This document shows, piece by piece, positions 44,408-52,550 of a stretch of 64,000 bases of DNA (position 1 is its first letter; each line of letters opens with the position of its first letter). The position numbers and the translations under genes are program-made. Under the pieces are notes generated by a model that worked only from the letters and a program-made list of their open reading frames with translations, searched no databases and was not told the origin of the DNA. Origin of the DNA: JAJEFO01 sp022819605 (lineage in GTDB: Bacteria > Pseudomonadota > Alphaproteobacteria > Rhodobacterales > Rhodobacteraceae); the NCBI GenBank assembly GCA_965221545.1, contig OZ244901.1:1984001-2048000 (forward strand), given 5' to 3'.

Positions 44408-44949
44408 CCGTTGACGAAATTTGGCGAATTCGACTGACCCAGGCAAGGGCCTGAGCGGCATACGGTCAATTGCGAACTCGCGGATTCCCGTCTGTCCTTT
44501 GGTGCCGAATTCGGCGTTCGGGCTCGCCTTCGGTTCGGCGCGGTGCTTGCAGTCGCCGGGCGTCGATGCAGCGCGGAATGTCGTTGGTCCAACGGTACGC
44601 ATCCCGACCTCCGTGCCTTGGCTTGCCGGATCGCCGATCCGTGAGATCTCGTTCCCAGCGCGGGTTCGGGCCGCCAGCCAGGACGTAGCCAGGAGCTGCG
44701 ACGCATGAACTGATCCCGGAAGTGCTGACGGGCACGTCCAAGACGGCTGGCTCTTGAATTTGCTACAGGACGCACCCAGATGCACTGCGCGAAGTGGGGC
44801 GGGCAGGCACATTCGCTCCGGCTCAATTTGCCGCAGACTGCCACGTGATCAATCTCGAGCAATTTTGGGATCATTGTCGGAGCCATCTGCGGGTCGCGGG
44901 TGAAGGCCGAACGGAACGGTGCCCCCGTGAATGTGCGGGACAGGATTGG
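44408..44949. other. Intergenic stretch, no supported gene
   Basis: These 542 bases hold only shadow-like frames. A long minus-strand frame runs through here and across the next gene (44392-45906) but is arginine- and glycine-rich, has no ribosome binding site and contains no family motif. No terminator or repeat was recognised. Confidence 0.5.
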
Positions 44950-45762
44950 ATGACCGGACGCAACGAAGTGATGCCTTATGTCCAAGAGGTTCTGGCGGAA
45001 CAGGATACGTATCGGCATGCAGGCCCGTCCGTGCTTCCCAGGGTTGTCCGGTCGATTGCCGCACCAATTGGGCCCTTGACCGACAGGTTGATCCCCGCAA
45101 GCGCCGTTGAGGCGGCAATCCGGGGCGCAGACTGGGTTGCTTCGTCGTCGATACGATCCGCGGCCATCTCCCATGAGTTCGAGGACATCGAGGCTTGCGA
45201 TGCGGCGGCGGCAGACGTGCGGCGCTGGGCCCTGGGCTATGCGGCTGCAGGCGGTGCCGCTACAGGTGTCTTGGGAGTGGCGGGACTGGCATTTGACATC
45301 CCGGCAACCGTTACTCTGGCACTCAGGACGGCACGGCTCACCGGCCTCTGTTATGGATTTGGCGGTGTCGGAGAGCAGGAGCGCGTCCACATTCTCGATG
45401 TCCTGCAGCTTGCCGGGGCGAATTCCGTGGAGGAGCGCGACGCGGCCTTGCAACGTCTTGCCGAGTCCCGTACGCAATTCGGTCGCGACGACTGGCAGAA
45501 GATTGCGGCCATGACCGGACGGGCGACTGGTTCGGTCATGGCGATACAAAGGCTGGCGGCGACGCTCGGGGTCAATCTTTCGACGCGAAAGATGGCGCAG
45601 GTTGTGCCAATCTTCGGGGCGGTGATCGGGGCAGGCGTGAATGTTGCCTTTCAACGCGACGTTGCGTCGGCGGCGCGATTTGCGTTCCGGGCGCGCTGGC
45701 TGGAGGTGAACGAGGGCATTGTCGAGGGCCGGGTGAGCATCCCTGCGCCGGAAGACGCCTGA
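44950..45762 (+). CDS. EcsC-family protein
   Basis: The protein of about 270 residues has the EcsC-family pattern: ADWVASSSIRSAAIS, a glycine/alanine-rich region AAAGGAATGVLGVAGLAFDIPATVTLALRT likely to be membrane-inserting, and VPIFGAVIGAGVNVAFQRDVASAARFAFRARWLE near the end. EcsC domains have no established activity. The ATG at 44950 has a weak AGGA; ATG 44971 is possible and the frame is open back to 44794. It lies just upstream of nuoA with 161 bases between. Confidence 0.7.
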   Translation: MTGRNEVMPYVQEVLAEQDTYRHAGPSVLPRVVRSIAAPIGPLTDRLIPASAVEAAIRGADWVASSSIRSAAISHEFEDIEACDAAAADVRRWALGYAAAGGAATGVLGVAGLAFDIPATVTLALRTARLTGLCYGFGGVGEQERVHILDVLQLAGANSVEERDAALQRLAESRTQFGRDDWQKIAAMTGRATGSVMAIQRLAATLGVNLSTRKMAQVVPIFGAVIGAGVNVAFQRDVASAARFAFRARWLEVNEGIVEGRVSIPAPEDA

Positions 45763-45923
45763 AGACCCCAGCGCGCGACACCCAACCGCCGGGGCACCTT
45801 GCTCGGTCGCAATGCCTCGAGATTTGCGCCCAAGCCGCTTGCTGCGCCTTTCGGCCAACATTGACCACGGTCGGCACGGGCTGTAGGGAGGGTGCATCGA
45901 CTGCAATTCATGCGGAGGTCGCC

Positions 45924-46289
45924 TTGGAAGATCTGTTGAGGGAGTACTTGCCGATCCTGGTCTTTCTCGTGATCGCGACCGGGCTTGGAATGGTCCTGAT
46001 CCTCGCGGCTTTCGTCTTGGCGCCGAGCGATGCCGACCCGGAGAAGCTCAGCGCCTACGAATGCGGATTCAACGCCTTTGACGACGCTCGGATGAAGTTC
46101 GATGTCAGGTTCTACCTGGTTGCGATCCTGTTCATCATCTTCGATCTCGAGATTGCCTTCCTGTTTCCGTGGGCTGTCGCGTTTGGCGACCTAGGAGACG
46201 CAGCGTTCTGGTCGATGATGGTGTTCCTGGTAGTACTGACGGTCGGATTCGCCTACGAGTGGAAAAAGGGCGCGATGGACTGGGAGTGA
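45924..46289 (+). CDS. nuoA: NADH-quinone oxidoreductase subunit A
   Basis: The 121-residue membrane subunit of complex I has three helices and the conserved loop EKLSAYECGFNAFDDARMKFDVRFYLVAILFIIFDLE, which contains the cysteine exposed in the deactive state. The start is the TTG at 45924 (MEDLLREYLPIL). It has a full GGAGG at 45913-45917 and gives the family length, and no in-frame ATG exists in this part of the frame. It is the first gene of the nuo locus. Confidence 0.93.
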   Translation: MEDLLREYLPILVFLVIATGLGMVLILAAFVLAPSDADPEKLSAYECGFNAFDDARMKFDVRFYLVAILFIIFDLEIAFLFPWAVAFGDLGDAAFWSMMVFLVVLTVGFAYEWKKGAMDWE

Positions 46290-46441
46290 CCCCGAAACGC
46301 CGGGTTCCGAGCGTTGCCGCCTTTCGTCGCAGGATGCGCCCGGACTTGCGATTCATGGCATTTCGCGCGTGAATGGCAGCGTCGGGTCGCGTTGACGCTT
46401 CACGGGGGAGCGGATAAACCGCGCTCTCAGGAGGTGAACCC

Positions 46442-46975
46442 ATGAGCGTTGCCACATCGCCCAATGCCGCTGGTCCTGATCGCGATGTCGACGCACGGGA
46501 GTTCAACCGGCAATTGCAGGACAAGGGCTTTCTTGTCACCTCCACTGCGGACATCATCAATTGGGTGCGAACCGGAAGTCTCCACTGGATGACGTTCGGG
46601 TTGGCGTGCTGCGCCGTCGAGATGATCCACACGTCCATGCCGCGCTATGATCTCGAGCGTTTCGGCACGGCGCCCCGTGCGAGCCCGCGCCAGTCGGACC
46701 TGATGATCGTGGCCGGAACATTGACGAACAAGATGGCTCCCGCACTGCGAAAGGTCTATGACCAGATGCCAGAGCCGCGCTACGTGATCTCGATGGGATC
46801 CTGTGCAAATGGCGGCGGCTACTACCATTACAGCTATTCGGTCGTGCGAGGCTGTGACCGAATCGTTCCTGTCGATGTTTATGTTCCGGGCTGCCCGCCG
46901 ACTGCAGAGGCGCTGCTCTACGGCATCCTTCAGTTGCAGCGCAAGATCCGCCGCACGGGCACAATTACGCGCTGA
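46442..46975 (+). CDS. nuoB: NADH-quinone oxidoreductase subunit B
   Basis: The 177-residue subunit carries cluster N2 at the quinone site. Ligands are Cys56 and Cys57 in GLACCAVEM, Cys121 in GSCANGGG and Cys151 in VPGCPPTAEAL. AGGAGG precedes the ATG. The 152 bases after nuoA hold nothing recognised. Confidence 0.97.
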   Translation: MSVATSPNAAGPDRDVDAREFNRQLQDKGFLVTSTADIINWVRTGSLHWMTFGLACCAVEMIHTSMPRYDLERFGTAPRASPRQSDLMIVAGTLTNKMAPALRKVYDQMPEPRYVISMGSCANGGGYYHYSYSVVRGCDRIVPVDVYVPGCPPTAEALLYGILQLQRKIRRTGTITR

Positions 46976-46985
46976 GGAGACAGCG

Positions 46986-47594
46986 ATGTCCGCAGAACTC
47001 ACTGAACTTGCAGCCGGGATCGAGGCGAGGCGGCCAGGCAGCGTGCTCTCGCACGTGGTGGCCTTCGGGGAGCTCACGGTCGAGGTCGCCCTGTCATCCC
47101 TGGTCGGCTTCGTGGACTTCCTGAAATCAGACAAGAACTACCGGTTCACGACGCTCGTTGACATAACTGCCGTTGACTATCCGGAACGGGAGGCACGCTT
47201 CGACGTGGTCTATCATCTCCTTTCGATGCACCAGAACCGGCGCATTCGCTTGAAGGTTGCAGTGCGCGAGGATGAGTTCGTGCCGTCCTTGACGGATGTT
47301 CACGCGTCGGCGGGCTGGTTCGAGCGTGAGGTGTTCGACATGTTCGGCATACTCTTTTCCGGCCACCCTGACCTGAGACGCATCCTTACCGACTACGGGT
47401 TCCAGGGCCATCCGCTGCGGAAGGACTTTCCCACAACCGGGTTTGTCGAGGTGCGGCACGACGAAGAGTTGAAACGCGTCGTCTACGAGCCTGTCAAGCT
47501 CGTGCAGGAGTACCGCAATTTCGATTTCATGTCCCCGTGGGAAGGAGCGAACTACATCCTGCCTGGAGACGAACGGGCCGAGGCGAAGGACTGA
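46986..47594 (+). CDS. nuoC: NADH-quinone oxidoreductase subunit C
   Basis: The 202-residue 30-kDa subunit has the conserved segments FTTLVDITAVDYPE, VHASAGWFEREVFDMFGI and GHPLRKDFPTTGFVEVRHDEELKRVVYEPV. ATG at 46986 has GAGGAGA upstream and follows nuoB by 10 bases. Confidence 0.96.
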   Translation: MSAELTELAAGIEARRPGSVLSHVVAFGELTVEVALSSLVGFVDFLKSDKNYRFTTLVDITAVDYPEREARFDVVYHLLSMHQNRRIRLKVAVREDEFVPSLTDVHASAGWFEREVFDMFGILFSGHPDLRRILTDYGFQGHPLRKDFPTTGFVEVRHDEELKRVVYEPVKLVQEYRNFDFMSPWEGANYILPGDERAEAKD

Positions 47595-47603
47595 GCCGTG
47601 ACC

Positions 47604-47738
47604 ATGACGTTTTGCATGAACTGCATCGCAAGCGCTTGGCAGGCACCGGTGTACGGCACTGGCGCGCTGCCCTGCATGCCTGAGCGTGGCGAGGCGACTT
47701 GCGGCCTTCCCGGCGAATTGCCTGAAAGGGCGGAGTGA
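47604..47738 (+). CDS. Possible 44-residue cysteine-containing ORF between nuoC and nuoD
   Basis: An ATG frame starting 9 bases after the nuoC stop fills the whole nuoC-nuoD gap and ends in a TGATG overlap with nuoD. The product (MTFCMNCIASAWQ...) has four cysteines at positions 4, 7, 24 and 33. Small URFs are known in Rhodobacter and Paracoccus nuo operons, and the overlap suggests coupling. There is no clear Shine-Dalgarno and no known domain, so it may be non-coding. Confidence 0.35.
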   Translation: MTFCMNCIASAWQAPVYGTGALPCMPERGEATCGLPGELPERAE

Positions 47739-48946
47739 TGGACGGCAAGCTTGACGATGCCCTGACCGGGGAGAAGAAGCTCCGGAACTTCAACATCAAT
47801 TTCGGGCCGCAACACCCGGCCGCTCACGGCGTGCTGCGGTTGGTGCTGGAACTTGACGGCGAAATCGTCGAGCGCTGCGACCCGCATATTGGCCTGCTTC
47901 ATCGCGGCACCGAGAAGTTGATGGAAAGCCGCACCTACCTGCAGAACCTGCCGTATTTCGACAGGCTGGACTATGTGGCGCCGATGAACCAGGAACATGC
48001 GTGGTGCCTCGCGATCGAAAGGCTGACTGACACCAAGATCCCGCGCCGGGCATCATTGATCCGGGTCCTGTATTCGGAGATCGGGCGCATCCTGAACCAC
48101 CTGTTGAACGTGACGACGCAGGCACTGGATGTCGGAGCCCTGACCCCGCCGCTCTGGGGGTTCGAGGAACGCGAGAAGCTCATGGTGTTCTATGAACGCG
48201 CTTGCGGGGCGCGGCTGCATGCCGCCTATTTTCGTCCTGGCGGCGTGCACCAGGACCTTCCTCCGGAACTCGTCGACGACATTGACAAGTGGGCGGACGC
48301 GTTTCCGAAGGCGCTGGACGACATCGACGGTCTCCTGACGGAAAACCGGATATTCAAGCAGCGGAACGTCGACATCTGCATCGTCTCCGAACAGGAAGCC
48401 CTGGACTGGGGATTCTCGGGGGTAATGGTGCGCGGCTCCGGCATGGCATGGGATCTCCGGCGGTCGCAGCCCTACGAGTGCTATGACGAATTCGAATTCC
48501 AGATTCCCGTGGGAAAGAACGGCGACTGCTACGACCGGTACCTCTGCCGCATGGCCGAGATGCGCGAGAGCCTGAAGATCATCAAGCAGGCATGCGAAAA
48601 GCTGCGGGCGGAACCGGGCGAAGTGCTTGCACGCGGGAAGCTGACACCTCCTTCGCGGGGAGACATGAAGACTTCGATGGAAGCCTTGATTCACCATTTC
48701 AAGCTGTACACCGAGGGATTCCGTGTGCCCGAGGGCGAGGTTTATGCCGCCGTCGAGGCCCCCAAGGGTGAATTTGGAGTCTACCTTGTGGCCGACGGCA
48801 CCAATAGGCCCTATCGCGCGAAGATCCGGGCTCCGGGCTACCTGCATCTTCAGGCCATGGACCATGTTTCGAAGGGGCACATGCTGGCGGATGTATCCGC
48901 CATCATTGGAACGATGGACATCGTGTTCGGCGAGGTGGACCGATGA
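47738..48946 (+). CDS. nuoD: NADH-quinone oxidoreductase subunit D
   Basis: The 402-residue 49-kDa subunit is related to [NiFe] hydrogenase large subunits and forms the quinone pocket with NuoB. Conserved parts are NINFGPQHPAAHGVLRL, HIGLLHRGTEKLME, and the C-terminal KIRAPGYLHLQAMD and ADVSAIIGTMDIVFGEVDR. ATG 47738 overlaps the small upstream ORF; a GTG at 47735 is also possible. Its stop overlaps an ATG in the next short frame. Confidence 0.97.
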   Translation: MDGKLDDALTGEKKLRNFNINFGPQHPAAHGVLRLVLELDGEIVERCDPHIGLLHRGTEKLMESRTYLQNLPYFDRLDYVAPMNQEHAWCLAIERLTDTKIPRRASLIRVLYSEIGRILNHLLNVTTQALDVGALTPPLWGFEEREKLMVFYERACGARLHAAYFRPGGVHQDLPPELVDDIDKWADAFPKALDDIDGLLTENRIFKQRNVDICIVSEQEALDWGFSGVMVRGSGMAWDLRRSQPYECYDEFEFQIPVGKNGDCYDRYLCRMAEMRESLKIIKQACEKLRAEPGEVLARGKLTPPSRGDMKTSMEALIHHFKLYTEGFRVPEGEVYAAVEAPKGEFGVYLVADGTNRPYRAKIRAPGYLHLQAMDHVSKGHMLADVSAIIGTMDIVFGEVDR

Positions 48947-49020
48947 CCGGTACATCCGTGGCGTTCGTCCCTCGCAGACAGGATCAGGCCGTGAAGATCC
49001 GGCCTTCGCGAACGAAATGA
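48943..49020 (+). CDS. Possible 25-residue ORF between nuoD and nuoE
   Basis: ATG at 48943 overlaps the nuoD stop as ATGA. The 25-codon frame (basic, MTGTSVAFVPRRQDQ...) ends 8 bases before nuoE. The overlap is typical of coupled genes, but the peptide is very short, matches nothing known and could be chance. Confidence 0.2.
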   Translation: MTGTSVAFVPRRQDQAVKIRPSRTK

Positions 49021-49027
49021 GGAACTG

Positions 49028-49705
49028 ATGCTGCGTCGCCTTCACGCCGAACAGCCGGAGAGCTTTGCCTTCACGCCTGCCAATCAGGTCTGGGCGGAAC
49101 GTCAGATCGCGAAATTCCCGGAAGGGAGACAGGCGAGCGCCATTATCCCGATTCTTTGGCGTGCGCAGGAGCAGGAAGGCTGGCTCAGCCGCGCTGCGAT
49201 CGAACATGTCGCGGCGATGCTGGACTTGGCCTATATCCGGGCGCTTGAGGTCGCGACCTTCTATTTCATGTTCCAGCTGCAGCCGGTCGGCAGCGTTGCC
49301 CATGTTCAGGTCTGCGGCACGACCTCTTGCATGATCTGCGGGGCCGAAGACCTGATCGCGGTCTGTAAGAAGAAGATTGCCGAATTCCCGCACAAGGTCT
49401 CCGAGGACGGGAAGTTCTCCTGGGAGGAAGTCGAGTGCCTCGGGGCCTGTTCGAATGCGCCGATGGTGCAGATCGGCAAGGACTACTATGAAGACCTGAC
49501 TGTCGAGCGTTTGGCGGAAATTATCGACGAATTCGCCGAAGGCAAGGTTCCGGTGCCTGGGCCGCAAAACGGTCGCTTCGCCTCGGAACCGATTTCGGGG
49601 CTCACCAGCCTCGACCTGCGGGAGGGCGAGAGGCAGGGGCACAATGCGAGCGTTCACCTCGCGGTCACGTTGAGCGATACGGTCAAACGCATCGACGGGA
49701 ACTAG
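49028..49705 (+). CDS. nuoE: NADH-quinone oxidoreductase subunit E
   Basis: The 225-residue 24-kDa subunit has a thioredoxin-like fold holding [2Fe-2S] cluster N1a with ligands Cys96, Cys101 (VCGTTSC), Cys137 and Cys141 (CLGAC). A C-terminal extension of about 45 residues follows the core. GAGGAA precedes the ATG. Confidence 0.97.
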   Translation: MLRRLHAEQPESFAFTPANQVWAERQIAKFPEGRQASAIIPILWRAQEQEGWLSRAAIEHVAAMLDLAYIRALEVATFYFMFQLQPVGSVAHVQVCGTTSCMICGAEDLIAVCKKKIAEFPHKVSEDGKFSWEEVECLGACSNAPMVQIGKDYYEDLTVERLAEIIDEFAEGKVPVPGPQNGRFASEPISGLTSLDLREGERQGHNASVHLAVTLSDTVKRIDGN

Positions 49706-49707
49706 AC

Positions 49708-49881
49708 ATGCGCGAGCCTGCCCGCAGTGTTGGAATTGGCCGTGCCGACGTCATCCGTAAGCTGGCGCTGGCATGTCGTTGCAGCGCGGGGATTCATTCC
49801 TCACTGTCGGGTTTGCCACGTTGCGCAGATGCCCAGCTGGCCAAGACGTTCCCCATGACCATGTTGGTTGCCCGTGACTGA
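49708..49881 (+). CDS. Possible 57-residue ORF between nuoE and the DUF5337 gene
   Basis: ATG 49708 starts 2 bases after the nuoE stop. The frame spans the whole gap and ends 8 bases inside the next gene. The product (MREPARSVGIGRADVIRK...) has three cysteines and no known domain. There is no clear Shine-Dalgarno. It is the third gap-filling small frame in this nuo locus. Confidence 0.25.
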   Translation: MREPARSVGIGRADVIRKLALACRCSAGIHSSLSGLPRCADAQLAKTFPMTMLVARD

Positions 49882-50101
49882 TGGCAACGACATGGATCGG
49901 GCACTGGGGCGTCAAGGGCGCATCGTCGCGCTTGTCATTGCACTAACGATGATCCTTTGGTTCGTGGCCCAGTGGGCGGGTGACTGGCTTGGCCTGCCTG
50001 GTCGATATGCGTTTCTGGTCGACCTGTTCGCCCTTGCGGGTTTTCTCTGGGCGCTAATCGTGACATGGCAGATTTGGCGCAAGCGACGCAAGATGCGCTG
50101 A
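49874..50101 (+). CDS. DUF5337 small membrane protein of the nuo locus
   Basis: The 75-residue protein has two membrane helices (IVALVIALTMILWFVAQWAG and AFLVDLFALAGFLWALIVTW) and a basic tail WQIWRKRRKMR. This matches the DUF5337 family that sits between nuoE and nuoF in Rhodobacteraceae. Its role is unknown, perhaps complex I assembly. GTG 49874 is chosen; TTG 49868 and ATG 49892 are alternatives without clear ribosome binding sites. Confidence 0.8.
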   Translation: MTDGNDMDRALGRQGRIVALVIALTMILWFVAQWAGDWLGLPGRYAFLVDLFALAGFLWALIVTWQIWRKRRKMR

Positions 50102-50135
50102 CGCTTGATGACCAGTTGCAGGACGGAACGAGCAA

Positions 50136-51434
50136 ATGCTTGAGGACAAGGACCGCATATTCACGAACCTATACGGCATGCACGATCAGACGCTGGCCGG
50201 CGCGAAGGCGCGCGGACACTGGGACGGAACCGCAGCCCTGATCGAGAAGGGTCGCGACTGGGCGGTCGAGCAGATCAAGGAGAGCGGACTGAGAGGCCGC
50301 GGGGGCGCAGGCTTTCCGACCGGCCTCAAATGGAGCTTCATGCCGAAGGAATCAGATGGCCGCCCGTCTTATCTGGTGGTCAACGCCGACGAATCCGAGC
50401 CTGGCACCTGCAAAGACAGGGAAATCATGCGTCACGATCCGCACACGCTGATCGAGGGTTGTCTGATTGCCAGCTTCGCCATGGGCGCGCATGTCTGCTA
50501 CATCTACATTCGAGGCGAATATGTTCGCGAACGCGAGACGCTGCAGTCCGCGATCGACGAATGCTACGATACCGGACTACTCGGTAAGGACGCTGCCGGT
50601 TCAGGCTGGGATTTCGACCTGTATCTTCATCACGGCGCCGGGGCCTATATTTGCGGCGAGGAAACCGCGCTTCTTGAAAGCCTTGAGGGCAAGAAGGGCA
50701 TGCCGAGAATGAAGCCTCCGTTTCCTGCGGGGGCTGGTCTCTATGGCTGTCCGACGACGGTCAACAACGTGGAATCCATTGCCGTGGTTCCGACGATCCT
50801 GCGGCGGGGAGCAGACTGGTTCGCCGGCTTCGGCCGCCCGAACAACACCGGGACGAAGCTGTTCGCTGTCAGCGGTCACGTGAACGCCCCTTGTGTCGTT
50901 GAAGAGGCGATGTCGATTTCCTTCGCGGAACTCATCGAACGTCACTGCGGCGGGATCAGGGGCGGCTGGGACAACCTTAAGGCCGTCATACCCGGCGGAT
51001 CCTCGGTCCCTTGCCTGCCGGGCAGGCTGATGCAGGAAGAGTGCATCATGGATTTCGACTGGCTGCGCGAACAGAAGTCGGGCCTCGGCACAGCCGCCGT
51101 GATCGTGATGGATCAGTCGACCGACATCGTGAAGGCGATCTGGCGCCTCTCGAAGTTTTACAAGCACGAGAGCTGCGGCCAGTGCACGCCTTGTCGCGAA
51201 GGCACGGGCTGGATGATGCGGGTAATGGACCGGCTGGTCACGGGCGAGGCCGAAGTCGAGGAAATCGACATGCTGCTCGACGTGTCGACCCAGGTCGAGG
51301 GCCATACGATCTGCGCCTTGGGCGATGCGGCAGCGTGGCCGATCCAAGGGCTGATTCGTCATTTCCGCGACGAGATAGAGGATCGGATCAAGGCGGCACG
51401 CACCGGCAGAGTGAGCGCTGTGGCCGCAGAGTGA
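50136..51434 (+). CDS. nuoF: NADH-quinone oxidoreductase subunit F
   Basis: The 432-residue 51-kDa subunit binds NADH and FMN. It has GLRGRGGAGFPTGLKWSF and GAYICGEETALLESLEG, with N3 cluster ligands Cys347, Cys350, Cys353 (ESCGQCTPCREG) and Cys393. In relatives small ORFs and nuoG follow directly; here about 11 kb of sugar-acid genes intervene. Confidence 0.97.
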   Translation: MLEDKDRIFTNLYGMHDQTLAGAKARGHWDGTAALIEKGRDWAVEQIKESGLRGRGGAGFPTGLKWSFMPKESDGRPSYLVVNADESEPGTCKDREIMRHDPHTLIEGCLIASFAMGAHVCYIYIRGEYVRERETLQSAIDECYDTGLLGKDAAGSGWDFDLYLHHGAGAYICGEETALLESLEGKKGMPRMKPPFPAGAGLYGCPTTVNNVESIAVVPTILRRGADWFAGFGRPNNTGTKLFAVSGHVNAPCVVEEAMSISFAELIERHCGGIRGGWDNLKAVIPGGSSVPCLPGRLMQEECIMDFDWLREQKSGLGTAAVIVMDQSTDIVKAIWRLSKFYKHESCGQCTPCREGTGWMMRVMDRLVTGEAEVEEIDMLLDVSTQVEGHTICALGDAAAWPIQGLIRHFRDEIEDRIKAARTGRVSAVAAE

Positions 51435-51703
51435 ATTCGCGCGCGCGAGCGGGCCGTGCCTCGTCAAGCTTCAACGCGTTCCGCAAAGTCGTCCACGAGT
51501 TCTAGCGCCGCATCCCCAACAATGCCCATTCCATCCTGAACTTCAAAAGGAGTGCCAGCGCTGCACGGAGCGGACCCCGACCGCGTTCGACGATCGCACG
51601 GTCAACTCGGCCGCAGGAAGTCGCTCTTCAAAGAGTCAGCGACTTGACCGCGCTGAGTTTGAAGGCTCCTGCATAGTTTAGTCTTCTAATTTCAGATTGT
51701 TGT
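51435..51703. other. Left junction of the insert after nuoF
   Basis: No gene is supported between the nuoF stop and the promoter of the ABC importer. The first part is GC-rich like nuo, and the part after about 51670 is AT-rich promoter DNA. No terminal inverted repeat, target duplication or integrase remnant could be recognised by eye. Confidence 0.45.
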
Positions 51704-51715
51704 GTTATCGATAAC
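51704..51715. promoter_or_regulatory. GTTATCGATAAC operator before the ABC importer operon
   Basis: This is a perfect 12-base palindrome 88 bases before the importer ATPase start. A TTGACA -35-like element lies at 51724-51729, so a bound repressor would cover the upstream promoter edge. The same site recurs at 58631 and, imperfectly, at 61142 and 55974. Confidence 0.75.
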
Positions 51716-51791
51716 TTTTTTTCTTGACAATTGCCGCCTCTGGCACAACGCTGACGGAACGTTGCGGATGAATCAACCTTGTGAGGCAGTC

Positions 51792-52550
51792 ATGTCAGAC
51801 ACGCCCTTGGTAGAGATGCGGGGCATCACCAAGCGCTTTGGCGGTGTCACCGCTTTGTCTGATGTCGACCTTGATGCCCACGCAGGTGAGGTCTTGGCCA
51901 TTGTCGGCGACAATGGCGCCGGAAAGTCGACACTCATAAAGATCCTCACGGGAGTCTACCAGCCCACTGCAGGTGAGATGTTCCTTGCCGGAGAGCCGAT
52001 ATCCTTTGCCAGCCATGCGGGCGCCATAGCCAAGGGTATCGACGCCGTTTATCAGACGCTCGCGCTCGCCGATCATCTGGACCCACCGGCGAACATGTTC
52101 TTGGGCAACGAGCTGACCAAGAAGGTGATGGGCGTGACCGTGCTCGACATTGCCCGCATGAGGACAGAAACCGAGCGCGTACTGCTGGATCGCCTCGGCG
52201 TCACGCTGAAGTCCCTGGATTCGCCGACCGAGAGCTTGTCAGGCGGCCAGCGTCAAGCCGTTGCGATTGCCAGGGCCGTTTACCACGAGGACCTGCGCGT
52301 ACTGGTCATGGACGAACCGACCGCGGCCCTCGGCCCCCAAGAGACCGCCCGCACACTCAATCTAATCGAGACTCTGAAAGCGCAAGGTCTTGCGATCATA
52401 TTGATCAGCCACTCGCTGGACGAAGTGTTCCAGGTCTCGGACCGTATCCACGTTCAGCGCCGAGGAAAGCGAGTGGGTTTAGTCAAGACCACGGACTCCA
52501 GCAACCAGGAAGTGCTCGGAATGATCGTTGGTGCGAAGGAGGCCGCGTGA
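51792..52550 (+). CDS. Sugar ABC importer ATPase (ribose-type, single domain)
   Basis: The 252-residue ATPase has Walker A VGDNGAGKSTLIK, signature LSGGQRQAVAIARAV, Walker B VLVMDEPTAAL and switch LISHSLDEVF. The GDNGAGKST form is typical of the RbsA/FrcA group, but it has one ATPase domain rather than the two fused domains of RbsA, as in FrcA. ATG 51792 (MSDTPLVEM) is taken as the start; ATG 51768 is possible. It is the first gene of a three-gene importer operon. Confidence 0.92.
   Translation: MSDTPLVEMRGITKRFGGVTALSDVDLDAHAGEVLAIVGDNGAGKSTLIKILTGVYQPTAGEMFLAGEPISFASHAGAIAKGIDAVYQTLALADHLDPPANMFLGNELTKKVMGVTVLDIARMRTETERVLLDRLGVTLKSLDSPTESLSGGQRQAVAIARAVYHEDLRVLVMDEPTAALGPQETARTLNLIETLKAQGLAIILISHSLDEVFQVSDRIHVQRRGKRVGLVKTTDSSNQEVLGMIVGAKEAA

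Noticed and set aside
44392..45906. Minus-strand open frame of 504 codons across the EcsC-family gene
   Set aside because: It is arginine/glycine-rich, lacks a ribosome binding site and any family motif, and is antisense to a gene with recognisable domains. Long shadow frames are common in GC-rich DNA.
48053..49657. Minus-strand open frame of 534 codons opposite nuoD and nuoE
   Set aside because: It lies fully antisense to two highly conserved complex I genes, and its composition is that of a reverse-frame shadow.
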